The translations under genes were made by a program, and so were the position numbers. This document shows positions 1 through 11,018 of a DNA stretch of 64,000 nucleotides, in pieces. Each line of letters starts with the position of its first letter. Within the stretch, counting starts at the first letter, position 1. Source of the stretch: Chelonoidis abingdonii (lineage: Eukaryota; Chordata; Testudines; Testudinidae); contig NC_133777.1 of assembly GCF_003597395.2 (NCBI RefSeq), positions 63,621,519-63,685,518 on the forward strand, written 5' to 3'. Below the pieces are notes generated by a model. It was not told the DNA's origin, did not search any database, and saw only the letters and a program-made list of their open reading frames with translations.

Positions 1-109
1 CTCACTGTTACCTGACAAAGACCTGTTGGTATCTAGGTATCTACCTTTGTCCACTAGAGGGCATACTGGCACTTTAATACAGTGCTGTATGTTTTCTAAT
101 TTGCTTGCC

Positions 110-135
<26 letters not shown>
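110..135. repeat. poly(T) tract
   Basis: An uninterrupted run of 26 T. It could be the reverse-complemented poly(A) tail of an old retroposon, but no recognisable element body or target duplication is seen beside it. Confidence 0.9.
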
Positions 136-142
<7 letters not shown>

Positions 143-281
143 CTTTAGCTTCATACTGTCCAGTGTATAGAGCATGGGATTAGGAACAGCCCAGACTTTA
201 GAAAGTAAGAGGGATCCACTCAAAAATCATCACTTCTAAATAATTTACTCAACGATTATTGCTGTGTGTCCCCCCGTTGGA

Positions 282-534
282 TGTAGGGGACAGGGTGTAT
301 CAGGAAGTGTAATTGCCCCAACCAGGCTTGGGCTTTCCAACGGGGCTGTGGCCTCCCTGGGGCCCCCAGATGGACCTAATTAAAGGGGGTCCTCCTGTCT
401 GTACCAGCAAGACCTGTTTTGGACTGTGTTCCTGTAGTCTAAATAAACCTTCTGTTTTACTGGCTGGCTGAGAGTCATGGTGAATGGCAGGAAGCCGAGG
501 GTGCAGGGCCTTGACTCCCCCACACTCCGTGACA
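282..534 (+). mobile_element. probable solo LTR of an endogenous retrovirus-like element
   Basis: The segment begins TGTAGGGGAC and ends TCCGTGACA, the TG...CA ends usual for LTRs. It carries an AATAAA polyadenylation signal at 442-447 in a typical R/U5-like context. The flanking hexamers GTTGGA and GATGGA match at 5 of 6 bases and could be an old target duplication. No gag, pol or env remnant is beside it, so it would be a solo LTR. From memory very similar sequences are dispersed in turtle genomes. The exact 5' boundary is inferred only from the TG and the putative duplication. Confidence 0.5.
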
Positions 535-744
535 GATGGAAAACCCCAACTCCAGCTGGTTATCAATCCCTAGGACACAGCCTCTGCTGAGGGCTATATC
601 CTTGTAAGATCAAACACATTTTTTTAAAAAAATGCCCTAGAAGAGGAGGTGACTCCCTGTTGTACTCCCCATTTTGGGCGTGCGATTGGCTGATACAGGC
701 ATTGGGTCACACGATTCCGGGCATTCCTAGCTCATTAATAAATA

Positions 745-955
745 CTAATGCTTTGCACCTTGCTTAGCACGTTACATCAGAGTTCAAAGTGTTTCACAAA
801 GGTGAGAACTGTACCCTTCCCATAGTACAGATGGGAAAACTGAGGCATAGAGAGGTTTAATAATTTGTTCCAATTCACACAGTGAGTCACTGACAGAAAT
901 CTGTGAATACAAGCCAGCTCTCTGAAACCTCATTCCACTAGATTGTGTTGCCCGG
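745..955 (-). repeat. MIR SINE fragment
   Basis: The minus strand matches the ancient tRNA-derived MIR core: the + strand reads ACAGATGGGAAAACTGAGGC followed by an AGAGAGGTT-type stretch and a TCACACAGTGAGTCA-type stretch, the classic MIR landmarks. It is diverged and its limits are approximate. Confidence 0.75.
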
Positions 956-1920
956 TATCTTACCCTGTCAGACTAAATTCAGTTATCAGCCATCCGTTTG
1001 TTTCCAGTATAATTATTCCAGATCTCAGCCATATTCTCTCTTTTTCTCCCTCTGGTTCAGTGAAGCCTATGCTCACTGTAGACAGTTGAGTTGGGAGATT
1101 AGCTCCCATCACATACATATGCAAGTAGCTTTTGAACGTAAGTAGAGCAGTAAAGGGAGCGTGACTCATCCAAGAGCATCTGGGGGCGATGTTGTCATGA
1201 CAACAGAGCTTTTAACTGGGTATCTTTGTATTATTCAGACTTTGAAGCTTTTAATTAATGGCTGGATTCGTCTCCCTCCATTTTCCCAGATTCTTAATAT
1301 TTCCACCTCATTCACAGTGCAAGGAAGCCTCGTCCAGATTTCAAACAAGCCAGCCAACGATCAGCACAACAGACAGCCAGTCCACAGAGCCCATGAAAAA
1401 AAAAGGGCAGGTTTAAAGAGAAGCACTAAATAGGGGGCAGGCTTTCCAGACGAGGCCAGGTTTAATCATCATCCCAGTTAAAGGGCTTCCCCTGCGAGTC
1501 ACTGTTCCTCAAATCCTCTGTAAAGCAGGGGCTAAGCATGGAGGTACCCTCCACGCAGCCATAAGGGCAGCCCCTGGCCCAGAGCAGATCCCCTGCCAAG
1601 TCGATAGGAGTGAACGAGTGTGTTCAATGCTCTTCCTTCCCCAGCCATCCCCTCATGCAGACACTGGACCTCATGGAGAGCCCTCCACAGGCTGGATCCC
1701 AAGAAGGGGAGCAGCTGATGTCAAGGAGGCAGCTACACAGACAGGGAGAGATTCAGAGTTGGTGTGTTCCGTCCACACATGGATCCGAAGGGAACGATCC
1801 TCTCGCTGCTTTGGACTGCAGTTGGCCCTTCATTAGAAGTCACGGGGGAGTTGTGAGTATGGATGTCGCTGGAAATGAAGTGCTCTTCAGGTGGGAAGTT
1901 CTGTGCAAAGGCACATGTTG
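956..1920. other. no recognised feature
   Basis: No gene, RNA or repeat family was recognised. Short open frames of 60-111 codons occur on the + strand but show no domain, signal peptide or conserved motif. Confidence 0.5.
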
Positions 1921-2903
1921 GGCCTGGTGTACACTACAGTGTTAGGCAATGCAAGGCTGCTTATGTCAACCTAACTCTGTAAGCATCCACACTAAAATTT
2001 CACTCCCACGGATGTAACTGTCCCGCGAGGTTGACTTAACTCCACCTCTGTGAAAGGTTTAGCATTTAGGTCAACATAGTTGAGTTGATGCAGTGTTAGT
2101 GTAGACACTGCGTTACTTACATCATCTTTAGTGGCCTCCAGGAGGTGTCTCGCAAGGCCCCACCTTGACTGCTCTGGTCACCATTTTGAACTCTGCTGCC
2201 CTGCGGTCAGGTACATGACCCTCCCCTTTAAAGCCCCACAAATGTCTGAAATTCCATTTCCTAGTTGCCCAGCTTGCAGAGCTTATCTAGTAACTCTTGA
2301 GCATGCCTAGCAACTGCCCAGCTGACCACACCAACTACACACTGCAGACACACTTCTCTCCGGAGTACGCAGGAGGTGTTGGATCTCCTGGGTCTGTGGA
2401 GAGAAGAGGCCGTGCAAGCACTGCTCCGATGCAGCCACAGAAATGTCGATATCTATGAGAAGAATGCTAGAAGTATGGAGAAGAAGGGCTACAAGAGACC
2501 AGCAGCAGTGCTGCGTGAAAGACAAGGAGTTGCAGCAGGTGTACCAGAAAGCAAGAGAGGCCAACAATCACTCTAGTGTGCACACTGACTTGCTTTTACA
2601 AAGAGCTGCATGCCATCCTCGATGGAGATGCCACCACCACCCCCAAGAGCTCAGTGGATACCTCAAGGGAACACGAGTTACAGGCCCCAGCCATGAACGG
2701 TGAGGCGGAAGCGGAGGAGGAGGAGTATGGGGGCAGCCAACCAGCAGATCCAGCAAGGCAGTGAGCCAGGACCTGTTTTTGACTCCTGGACAATCCAGCC
2801 AGTCCTGAAAGTCCAGCACAGGTGAGCCGGATGCAGGGGAAGGAACCTCTAGTCAATATGAAGTTTGCTTAGGTGGACATAATTTTGTAGTGTATACATG
2901 GCC
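1921..2903 (+). mobile_element. PIF/Harbinger DNA transposon, decayed deletion derivative
   Basis: Left terminus GGCCTGGTGTACACTACAG pairs with the reverse complement of the right terminus, GGCCATGTATACACTACAA. These are diverged versions of the termini of the better preserved copies at 20810 and 49078. The interior carries a broken Myb/SANT-like reading frame (2376-2703) but no transposase, so it is non-autonomous. The flanking triplets (TTG and TGA) are no longer a clean TTA duplication, in line with an old insertion. Confidence 0.8.
2376..2703 (+). pseudogene. remnant of Harbinger-associated Myb/SANT-like DNA-binding protein
   Basis: Three reading frames must be used in turn, so it is frameshifted. 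Readable landmarks are VLDLLGLWREEAVQ at the start, then NVDIYEKNARSMEKKGY, then KDKELQQVYQKAREANNHS, then FYKELHAIL. This order (tryptophan-containing helix, R-N-x-x-I/Y, V-K-x-K-E-L, Y-x-x-x-R/K-E-A-N, F-Y-x-E-L-H-A-I-L) matches the trihelix/SANT-like accessory protein that accompanies Harbinger transposases. The same domain is seen at 62628-63000. It is not expected to make a functional protein. Confidence 0.75.
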
Positions 2904-4576
2904 TGAGTTTCTCAGCTCTGATCCTGATGGCCAAAAGCGACACAAACCCTCTCTCCTCATCCTCAGGTTTATCTCCCTTCCCTGCCTTTTCGTTATGATT
3001 TAAACAGACACTCTTTCCCCAGGGATGTTTCCATAAACATTTGAGATCTGCATGAACAGTTTCACTTTACCCATCCCTAGTCGAAGATCCAAACTCTGCC
3101 CTCGGACGGCTGCACCTGGTTCCATTATTGTTAATGGGGGCGGGGGCATCTCAGGGCACGAGGTGGCCTGTCTCAGCAGTTCTGGAATTAGTACCTCCTG
3201 CCAGTCACTCAGCTGTCCTTAATTCAAGAGCACAGCCAGCAGTCTGCAAATGAATTGTATCCCAGTTCTGTGCAACAATCCGGAAAGTTTGGATTTAGCG
3301 TGGGCAGAATAGCTAGAATTCTTGCCCGTTTCAATTGCTGTAATAATTTGGGTTCTTCGCAACAGATTCAGACCGAGACAGAGCTCCTTCAGCTGGGATT
3401 TAGTCTACATCTGGGAAAACTGGGCCAACTGCAGATTAAGTGACTTGCACAAGGTTAAAGGTTTAGCACGATCCAAGACACAAAGGCGGCTCAGCATCTT
3501 GCAGGATCAGGCCCTTTATTTTATGTCCCCTCATTGTAACATTTTCCTTTTAGTAGCGACAGCATGTTAGCAAACAATTCTGTGAACAGTGTGAAACAAA
3601 ATGGCGTTATGTTCTTTTTGAAATTTAAATAGGTTCCAGAGACACTGGCTGCTGACGAGAAAGAGACTCTGCACTCTGGGGGCTTAGATGCACACCCATA
3701 ACCTCCAGGCAGGTCAACTGGAGCTGGGCACCCACAGCTGAGAGCAGGGTTTACTTTACCTGCAGCATCCCCAGAGGTTTAAAAACCAGCATCAATTCAC
3801 CATTAATGTATGCAACACACATCTGTTATGGCTTGTTTTCTGTGAACTGTGCTTTTAACTGGAAAGACCTCACACTCTGCTATTTATTTTGTGTTCAGAT
3901 GCAGTATAATATCCCCTGTGCTCTCCCAGGAAGCCCTTAGTTTTGTAGGGCAGCAGCCTAGATAATTATTGCATAAAAAGGAGACTCTTTTTTGGTGGTA
4001 GTGGAATATACTGCAAGGAGTCCCATTACTGTGAGATGATTGCCATTCTTGTGTTCTGGGCCATCAGTTTCATGAGAACTGTGTACCACCGATGCACTAA
4101 CTCTTGGGATTATGTATATGAAAAGTGTGTTCAGATGGAAGGAGCAGTGGGAAAAGAGAGAGGGTCTGAAATCTACCCCAGTGCTGTTAGAGAGAGGGAA
4201 TGCGAAATGTGAATCAAAACAGGGAAGGAGGAAAACTAATCCTGGGGAAATCTGTCCTTCATGGCCAGGATAATTAGCTGGAAAAGGCTTCATAACAAAG
4301 GAAATGCTGAGTACAACATTGGTAGATGTGCAGGTGAATGAGCCCCTGATGGTGTGGCTGATGTGATTAGGTCCTATGATGGTGTCACTTGAATAGATAT
4401 GTGAACAGAGTTGGCACTGGACTCTGTTGCAAGGATAGGCTCCTGGTTCAGTGTTTTTGGTGTGTGGTGTGTGGTTGCTGGTGAGTATTTGCTTCAGGTT
4501 GGGGAGGCTGTCTGTAAGTGAGGACTGGTCTGTCTCTCAAGATCTGTGGGAGTTAGGGATCATCTTTCAGGATAGG
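2904..4576. other. mostly unassigned; one short MIR-like fragment
   Basis: A short MIR-like match lies at about 3395-3470 on the minus strand (GGGAAAACTGGGCC, then a TTAAGTGACTTGCACAAGG-type stretch). The rest shows no recognised gene or repeat. The minus-strand 111-codon frame at 3958-4293 has no recognisable domain. Confidence 0.5.
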
Positions 4577-4584
4577 TTGTAGAT

Positions 4585-5039
4585 CAGGGTTCGGCAACCT
4601 TTCAGAAGTGGTGTGCCGAGTCTTCATTTATTCACTCTGATTTAAGGTTTTGTGTGCCAATCACACATTTTAATGTTTTTAGAAGGTCTTTTTCTATAAC
4701 TCTATAATATATAACTATGCTATTGTTGTATGTAAAGTAAATAAGAAAGAAAGGAGATATACCTATCTCCTAGAACTGGAAGGGACCCTGAAGGGTCATT
4801 GAATCCAGCCCCCTTCAAGGACTGAACTCACAACACTGGGTTTAGCAGGTCAATGCTCAAGCCACTGAGCTATCTCTCCCCCCAATAAGATTTTTAAAAT
4901 GTTTAAGAAGCTTCATTTAAAATTAAATTAAAATGCGGAGCCCCCCAAACCAGTGGCCAGGATGCGGGCAGTGTGAGTGCCATTGAAAATCAGCTCGCGT
5001 GCCGCTTTCAGCACCTGTGCCATAGGTTGCCTACCCTTG
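4585..5039. mobile_element. hAT DNA transposon (non-autonomous) with 8-bp target duplication
   Basis: Terminal inverted repeats CAGGGTTCGGCAACC and CAAGGGTAGGCAACC are flanked by a perfect 8-bp target duplication TTGTAGAT (4577-4584 and 5040-5047), the hAT signature. The body includes AT-rich internal sequence and no transposase. A tRNA-derived SINE (4747-4883) has inserted into it, so this hAT copy is the older of the two. Confidence 0.93.
4747..4883 (-). mobile_element. tRNA-derived SINE nested in hAT element
   Basis: On the minus strand the 5' end is tRNA-like. It has an A-box-like TAGCTCAGTGG and a B-box-like GAGTTCAGTCC, separated by roughly 35 bases, as in a pol III promoter. The 3' body reads TGACCCTTCAGGGTCCCTTC and resembles a CR1-type 3' end. 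A 7-bp direct repeat AATAAGA flanks it (4740-4746 and 4884-4890). The tRNA-like part is too altered and fused to a non-tRNA tail, so I do not call a tRNA gene. Confidence 0.85.
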
Positions 5040-5047
5040 TTGTAGAT

Positions 5048-6339
5048 CCTTGATGATGTGCTGGAGACAGACTAACACAGCTGCTACTCTGAAACCTGTC
5101 ATTGACTTCGTTCATCCTAGGAGCTGAGCACGCCACCTCCGCTGCACTCACAATTGACAACTGAAATGGATATTCACTACCAGTGCAGCTAAAGAAAACT
5201 TTTTGCCAAAGTTAAAGATTCAGGAACAGATTCTGATCCCAGTTACACAAGCATAAATCAAGAGTAATGCTGCTGGCTTGAATTTCTCTGGCTTTGCACA
5301 GGAGTAAAAGGGATCAGAAGTTAACCTTTATTCTTCATTCAGTTCACGAAGGATTTTATGAAAACATATTTTGCAGCATAGGTGAATCACAAGATAGGTT
5401 TGTGACATAACACGAAATGCAGAGATAGGAAGAAATTACTAGATTACACTACTAAGGTGTCAGAGAAATAATAGCCGTACTAGCTTGCAAAAGCAGCAGG
5501 AAACCCGTTACCTTAACATGAAAAGTGCCACCTTAAAATGAATCCTTGTGTACAACTAAAAGGCTATTTTTGTACATAGGTAGGAGAAATTAATAAAATT
5601 TCAAGCATAGGGGCTTGTAAACAGGACAATCATAATGTGTTTGCCACTAGGATACTTGTTCAATGAATGCAATTAGATGACTAAGAGATACAAATATGGT
5701 ATTACGACATCCATTAAATAGAAATATATTTTAGTCACATCATTTCTTGGAAGACTATATTCAATGGCTTTTCTAGTGTTTAATCCCAAGAGGTTCTACC
5801 TTTAAAATCCCAAAGTCACGGCAGGTAAACACATTGAATTTGTTTCATTCACTTGCAAGGATTAACATTCAATATGGGAAGCTTCCACTTTATACAAACA
5901 GGTGACGAAGTTATTGCTGCAGAGATACTGTTGTGTACTCTTACAAGAATGGAATCAGTGAGATAGCCCAAGCAAGGGTGAGTAATGATGCATATTTCCC
6001 GGAATGAGGGTCAAAAAAGAGCAATCATGAAGAGGCTGGGACTGCAAAAATCTCAAGATTTGCAATGCTGTTAAATGAAAAATTATTCAGTGGCAAAGGT
6101 AGGTATGATTTGGAACAAAGCTTTAAGGAGATGAGCCCAAGCCCTGCATTGGAGCAGCCCAGATGGCGTTCAACAGTCCAGATAATTGCTTGGGTCAATT
6201 AAAGTCCATAGCTACAAAAGCAAGAATACAAGTATATGAACACTATTTGTATGTAAGTAGTGCCTAGAGGCCCCAGCTGAAATCGGGGGGGCCTGGACTG
6301 GGCATTACATAAACACATAGTAATATACAAGACAGACAA
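5048..6339. other. mostly unassigned AT-rich DNA
   Basis: The first ~55 bases contain GACAGACTAACACAGCTGCT, resembling the 3' tail of the retroposons at 10146 and 16294, so a retroposon remnant is possible. Around 5230-5330 a diverged palindromic motif (CAGATTCTGATCCCAGTTAC ... GGGATCAGAAG) resembles segments near 18450, 27340 and 43890. Nothing gene-like was seen. Confidence 0.4.
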
Positions 6340-6490
6340 AGGGTGAGAGAAAGGCAGTATTATTTCCATTTTACAGATGGGGAACTGAGGCACAGAGGGA
6401 TTAAGTGACCTACCCAAGGTCACACAGAAAGTCTTTCTGGCACTCCAATCTCTTGAGTCCGAGCCCAATGCCTTACATACAAGACCATCC
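6340..6490 (-). repeat. MIR SINE fragment
   Basis: The + strand reads ATTTTACAGATGGGGAACTG, then AGGCACAGAGGGATTAAGTG, then AAGGTCACACAGAAAG. This is the reverse complement of the MIR core, and is one of the better preserved MIR pieces in the window. Confidence 0.85.
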
Positions 6491-7916
6491 CCCCTCTCTA
6501 TTTGACACCTTAGTTATTAAAACAAGAAGCTTTCTAGATCAAACTTCTGCTATTATAAAAACAAATGCAGGAAGTTGCAACAATATTTGAGAAAATGGCC
6601 TGCTTAAAAGAGAAATCATTTGCACTTCCTGTTTTACTCTAGTTATCCCAGAATGCATCAGATTCATTTTTTAAGAGAGAGAGGTGATAAAAATGTTGCA
6701 AGTTTACAAATCAAAACTGAATATTATTTGTTTTTTCACTGCCCTTGCTCGTGTATTGCGAAAAATGCTATCCTTACATGACATATATTTTTTCAAAGAC
6801 ACTAAAATAAAATCAATACTGGCAATTAGCATGGTCTTTAATCTGATGCTGCAATATCTGGACAGAAGGGTGTTAAGTTTTTGCAAAAAGTCCAATACTG
6901 AAAACAAGTTTTTATTTATACTTAAACAAACCTAATAGCTGTGATCACTATGGATTGCAAAGGTCACTACATAAACCAGTCCCAGTAATTAGTGTTATTT
7001 GTTTTTCTTTCTGTAACAGTATTAAGAGAACAATTATAATGTACAGAATGATTAAACATTTCAATTAATATTACTTCCTCTTGTCGAGTGCATTCTGGAT
7101 GGACTGTTGTGCAATTTACGTGGTTAGTCTGCAGGGCACAACTTCATTTCCTATACATGGAACAAATCTTCATTTTAAAATCTATGCTTTTTGTCACTCA
7201 AAGTATAGTCTGCAATTTGTTATTTAGGTCATTTTAAATTCACAGCCCGAGTCTCAAAACTACTGCCGAACACTGTCTACCTGGCCTCTTATTCCTTTTT
7301 AATGCACTTATCACTGCAGTGTCTAATCCCTGGCTCTCTCAGGCTCTATGAGTCATTTTTATAAACATTTATAGAAATTACTAAGTACACTTGGTTTCCA
7401 TGAGAGAAAAACACAACTTTACAAAATAATGTTCTCAGCAGACCCATTTTATACCCAAGACACTTCCAGCCTTCAGTGATGATGATGTTCTTGGAAGCAG
7501 GTTCTTGGAGATTTTAAATTAGATTATTGAATGTATGCCTCCTCTGATCCTGCTTGGTTTGATCACAGGAGCAAATTTTACTTTAAATCTGAGAAGGTCA
7601 CATATATAAAACGTTGCCTTTAAAAATATCCTTTTTTGATTACTCTGCCTTCATTGTTAAAACTCCTAAATTACTATTGACTAGGTACATGAACCATTAC
7701 ATGGATTGGGTAGAACCGTACTTGTAACAGAAGAAATGAACACGTGCGATAGCTGAAGTTAAACCATTAACTGACTGATGAGCGCACATGAGAAGTGGGC
7801 CCCTTTTAACCACTTAAGGAGGTTGCTATATTCTGTATATTTTAGTCTTCAATTTATGGCTTCCATATTATCTTATCTAACAACCTTCCCTGCCTAATAT
7901 AGCCCAGATATCAAAG
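6491..7916. other. no recognised feature (AT-rich)
   Basis: AT-rich DNA with short open frames (up to 83 codons) lacking any recognisable motif. No exon, RNA gene or repeat family could be assigned by eye. Confidence 0.5.
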
Positions 7917-7924
7917 TCCATGGG

Positions 7925-8091
7925 CAGGGCCACGAGAGCGGGTTCAGGCCCTGGTGAAAAAATTTTTTGGGCTCCCCCGCAAGGACAGACCGGCTAAACA
8001 GGGCCGATGAAGCCGGGGAAGCTAGGCCCTGGGTCCCCTTCCAGACCACTGGACCCCAATCATTTGTACTGGTTTCCCCCCGTCTGCCCTG
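7925..8091. mobile_element. short hAT MITE
   Basis: A 167-bp element starting CAGGGCCACG and ending CTGCCCTG. It is flanked by the near-perfect 8-bp duplication TCCATGGG / TCCATAGG (7917-7924 and 8092-8099). There is no coding sequence. Identity rests on the termini and the 8-bp duplication. Confidence 0.7.
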
Positions 8092-8441
8092 TCCATAGGA
8101 TGAGGTTCTGAAGGAAAAAGATGCTGCTAGGATCTCCTTGCAGCAAACTCCTTACACTGCAGTGAAAAAGTCATACAGGGACCATCCCTAAATCTGGCAG
8201 ACCGCTCAGGATCTATGGAAGGCCAGGATCAATCATACAGGGACTCTGTACTTTTGCAACAGCTGAACTCCCTTGTCCCTCTGGCCTCATGGCTCCATTG
8301 GAACCCCATTGCCAGAGACTCTCCCTGGCCACAGCTCCAGAGACAAGATTATACAGCCCTAGGCAGTAATATCTTTTCAGTGTAAGGCCCATCTCAGCAT
8401 GCCCCCCTAGAGCTACACTGCATGCTCCTCTGCTGCAGAGT

Positions 8442-8774
8442 CATGGCTGGTGCTTTCATTTAGGCGGCCTAGGCAATCGCCTAGGGCGCCAGGATTATTG
8501 GAGGGCGGCATTTCCGGAGGAGCCGGCAGGCAGCTCTGGTGGACCTACCGCTGGTGTGCTGGGGCTGCCGCAGTCGTGGCTGCGGACGGTCAGCTGCTCG
8601 CGCAGCTCCGGTGGACCTCCCGCAGGCACGACTGCGGCAGCACCACCAGAGCCGCGGAGCAGTCGACCGTCTGCAGCCACGACTGCGTCAGTTCTACCGG
8701 AGCCGCGGGACCAGCGCGCGGGGTGGCGAAATTGCCGTCCACCTAGGACGCTAAAACCCCTAGCGCCAGTCCTG
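8442..8774. mobile_element. GC-rich hAT MITE
   Basis: Flanked by a perfect 8-bp duplication TGCAGAGT (8434-8441 and 8775-8782). The termini are CATGGCTGGTGC and the reverse complement of GCGCCAGTCCTG, a diverged CAGGGCCGGTGC end shared with the copies at 11019, 25962 and 29583. The interior is GC-rich, with repeated CTGCGG/CCGCAG-type blocks that form several imperfect hairpins. Open frames across it on both strands reflect composition, not genes. Confidence 0.9.
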
Positions 8775-8782
8775 TGCAGAGT

Positions 8783-10133
8783 GTGTGTGCATGTGTACGT
8801 ACACGTTCAGGACTCTGACCAAAGGAAGTTATGTTCTCAGGTCACAACAAGACATCACACATGGATCACTCATATCAAAATGCAATGGCCTCTTCAAAAA
8901 GGGAGAGACGCAGAGGGGATGGGCCGACGTAGCTAGGAACATCCAAGGGCAGGATTCTCCCAGTGTTGGTGGGGAGAGAATGATGGCTGAATAGACAAGT
9001 TCAGCCCCTTCACCTGCCCTATCCCCAGGTCCACCCCAACGTATGTTATAGCTCACATTATACCCACTGAGCAATGCAATGACAGTGAGTGTGTATGCAC
9101 ATGCAAGAGCATTTTAAAAATATTAATATATAAGCAAATACTTATGTGTTCTCTTCCCAAGCCAGGAGCTCTTTGCATTCCTCCTCTCAAATCCCCTCTT
9201 CCCAGGCCAGGAGCTCTGTCCACTCCTCTACCTGCACCCCACCCCTCAGGTCAGGGCTCTAGGTACCTTGTGTTGCCACCTCTGAGGGGGAAAAAAAAAT
9301 CAAGGACATCGGGATGATTCTGAGCTCATAAACTGGACAACTGGCACCATGTACAGAGTACTTTGACAGATACCTCAAAAAAAGAATGGCCCTGGGAAAG
9401 CCTGGAGAGGTGGCAACCATACAGGTATCCTCCTCCCACACTCCCCACTTTGAGCAGGACTCTAGATACCCCTTCTTCTCCATCTCCAACACCAGGGGCT
9501 TTTTATCACCCAACGGGGACAGGGGACTCACCCCCTGGCAGAGGCACCTTGCCCTCTGGATTCCAAGTGGGACCTCTCTCTCTTCCCACCTGTGATGAAG
9601 TGGGAATTTTTTGTAATTTTTTTATAAATCCCATGTATGTCTCAGGCTCCCGCTATATTTTATATTGCTACCCATTTTTTTCTTTGATGTATTTCTCTGT
9701 ACTGGGATGCACAGGCAACCAAGTTCTTTCCTTATGCCCAACCTAGTTCCATAGGCCAACATATCTTTGCACTTTTAAGGGGGTGGAAAAGCGCTGGAGG
9801 AAGCTCAACACACAATGTTGTAGGTTTCTCCCTCAAGGATTTTAAATCCACTTCTTAGCAGGCTGTGATAGAAAGACTGTCTGAATAGGCTAAAGGCAGG
9901 TTCTGTCCATTTGCTGGTTCGCTAGCAGTTCAATCCATCATAAAAGGACCTCACATTAGATTTTTTTGAGTTTCATTCAGAAACTTCAGAGCTAAATAAA
10001 CCTGAAGTTAGTCCTCATTTTTTCTGCCCCAATTCAAACTAACTTTTTCCCAAGTGGAAAATGTTGGGTAAGCATGGAATGAGATTTGAGAAGGGAATGA
10101 GAACACAGGCCAATTCCTGTTGACAGTTACAAC
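8783..10133. other. no recognised feature
   Basis: No gene or repeat family recognised. The 127-codon + strand frame at 9363-9746 begins in pyrimidine-rich DNA and has no recognisable domain. Confidence 0.45.
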
Positions 10134-10145
10134 TGTGTAGCCTTA

Positions 10146-10377
10146 AAAAGCAGCAGAGAATCCTGTGGCACCTTATAGACTAACAGACGTTTTGGAGCAT
10201 GAGCTTTCGTGGGTGAATACCCACTTCGTCAGATGCAGACATACAGACATGCATCTGACGAAGTGGGTATTCACCCACGAAAGCTCATGCTCCAGTACGT
10301 CTGTTAGTCTATAAGGTGCCACAGCATTCTCTGCTGCTTTTACAGATCCAGACTAACACGGCTACCCCTCTGATACT
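10146..10377 (+). mobile_element. retroposon with internal inversion (twin-priming-like hairpin)
   Basis: A perfect 12-bp target duplication TGTGTAGCCTTA (10134-10145 and 10378-10389) shows insertion by reverse transcription at a nick. The body is a hairpin: 10147-10236 is the reverse complement of 10251-10340 with three mismatches in 90 bases and a 14-base loop. After the right arm comes the tail CCAGACTAACACGGCTACCC then TCTGATACT. The arrangement is what twin priming produces: the 5' part of the copy is inverted and duplicated against the 3' part. The family is, from memory, very abundant in turtles; I do not assign a Repbase name. Confidence 0.9.
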
Positions 10378-11018
10378 TGTGTAGCCTTACTGACTTTAGG
10401 GAGAACAGATTTTTGTACAAGAATAGGTTTTGGTCCCCTCTGCTTTTTCACACCTGGGTATAAGCAGAATCTCATTCACTTTCCTCCCCTAAATTCTGAG
10501 CACTTTAAGACAAAAAAAAATAAAAAAATAAAATAAAAAGCAAGATCTGCTTGATTTAAACATGCAAATGAAACAGGAAGCTCTCCCCTTATCTAAATCA
10601 GCCTTAAACCAACACAAGATCTGATGTAACCAGGTATCACTACAGCAGGCTTGGTTGGACTGATCTTTTGAAGCTCCTTAATGGTTCTTTTAAGATGTGA
10701 TTTTCAGTGAAAGTCTTTTGTTCAGAGGGGGCAGAGAAACAACAGGGAATAGCTTTGTTTTGTCAACTCCTAGTCATTTAAAAGCTGAAAGGCTTTAGAT
10801 TAAGTTGTTTAATGTTTTACCGTGATTTTGAAAAGCACAATATACAGGTGCTAATTATGATGACTGGGCCACCATCTAAAATCTGTGTCCTTTTACTTGT
10901 TACCTTTTTCTTACAGAAAGCTTAAAACAAACAAATGCAAACAGTAGGACTTGTTCACACAGAACTCATGCTTAAAAAATCTCATGTCAGAGCTGCTGAT
11001 CACACATTCTAGAATAGA

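Noticed and set aside
4807..4883. Possible tRNA gene on the minus strand
   Set aside because: A and B boxes are present, but the acceptor stem does not close. The segment is joined to a SINE body and flanked by a target duplication.
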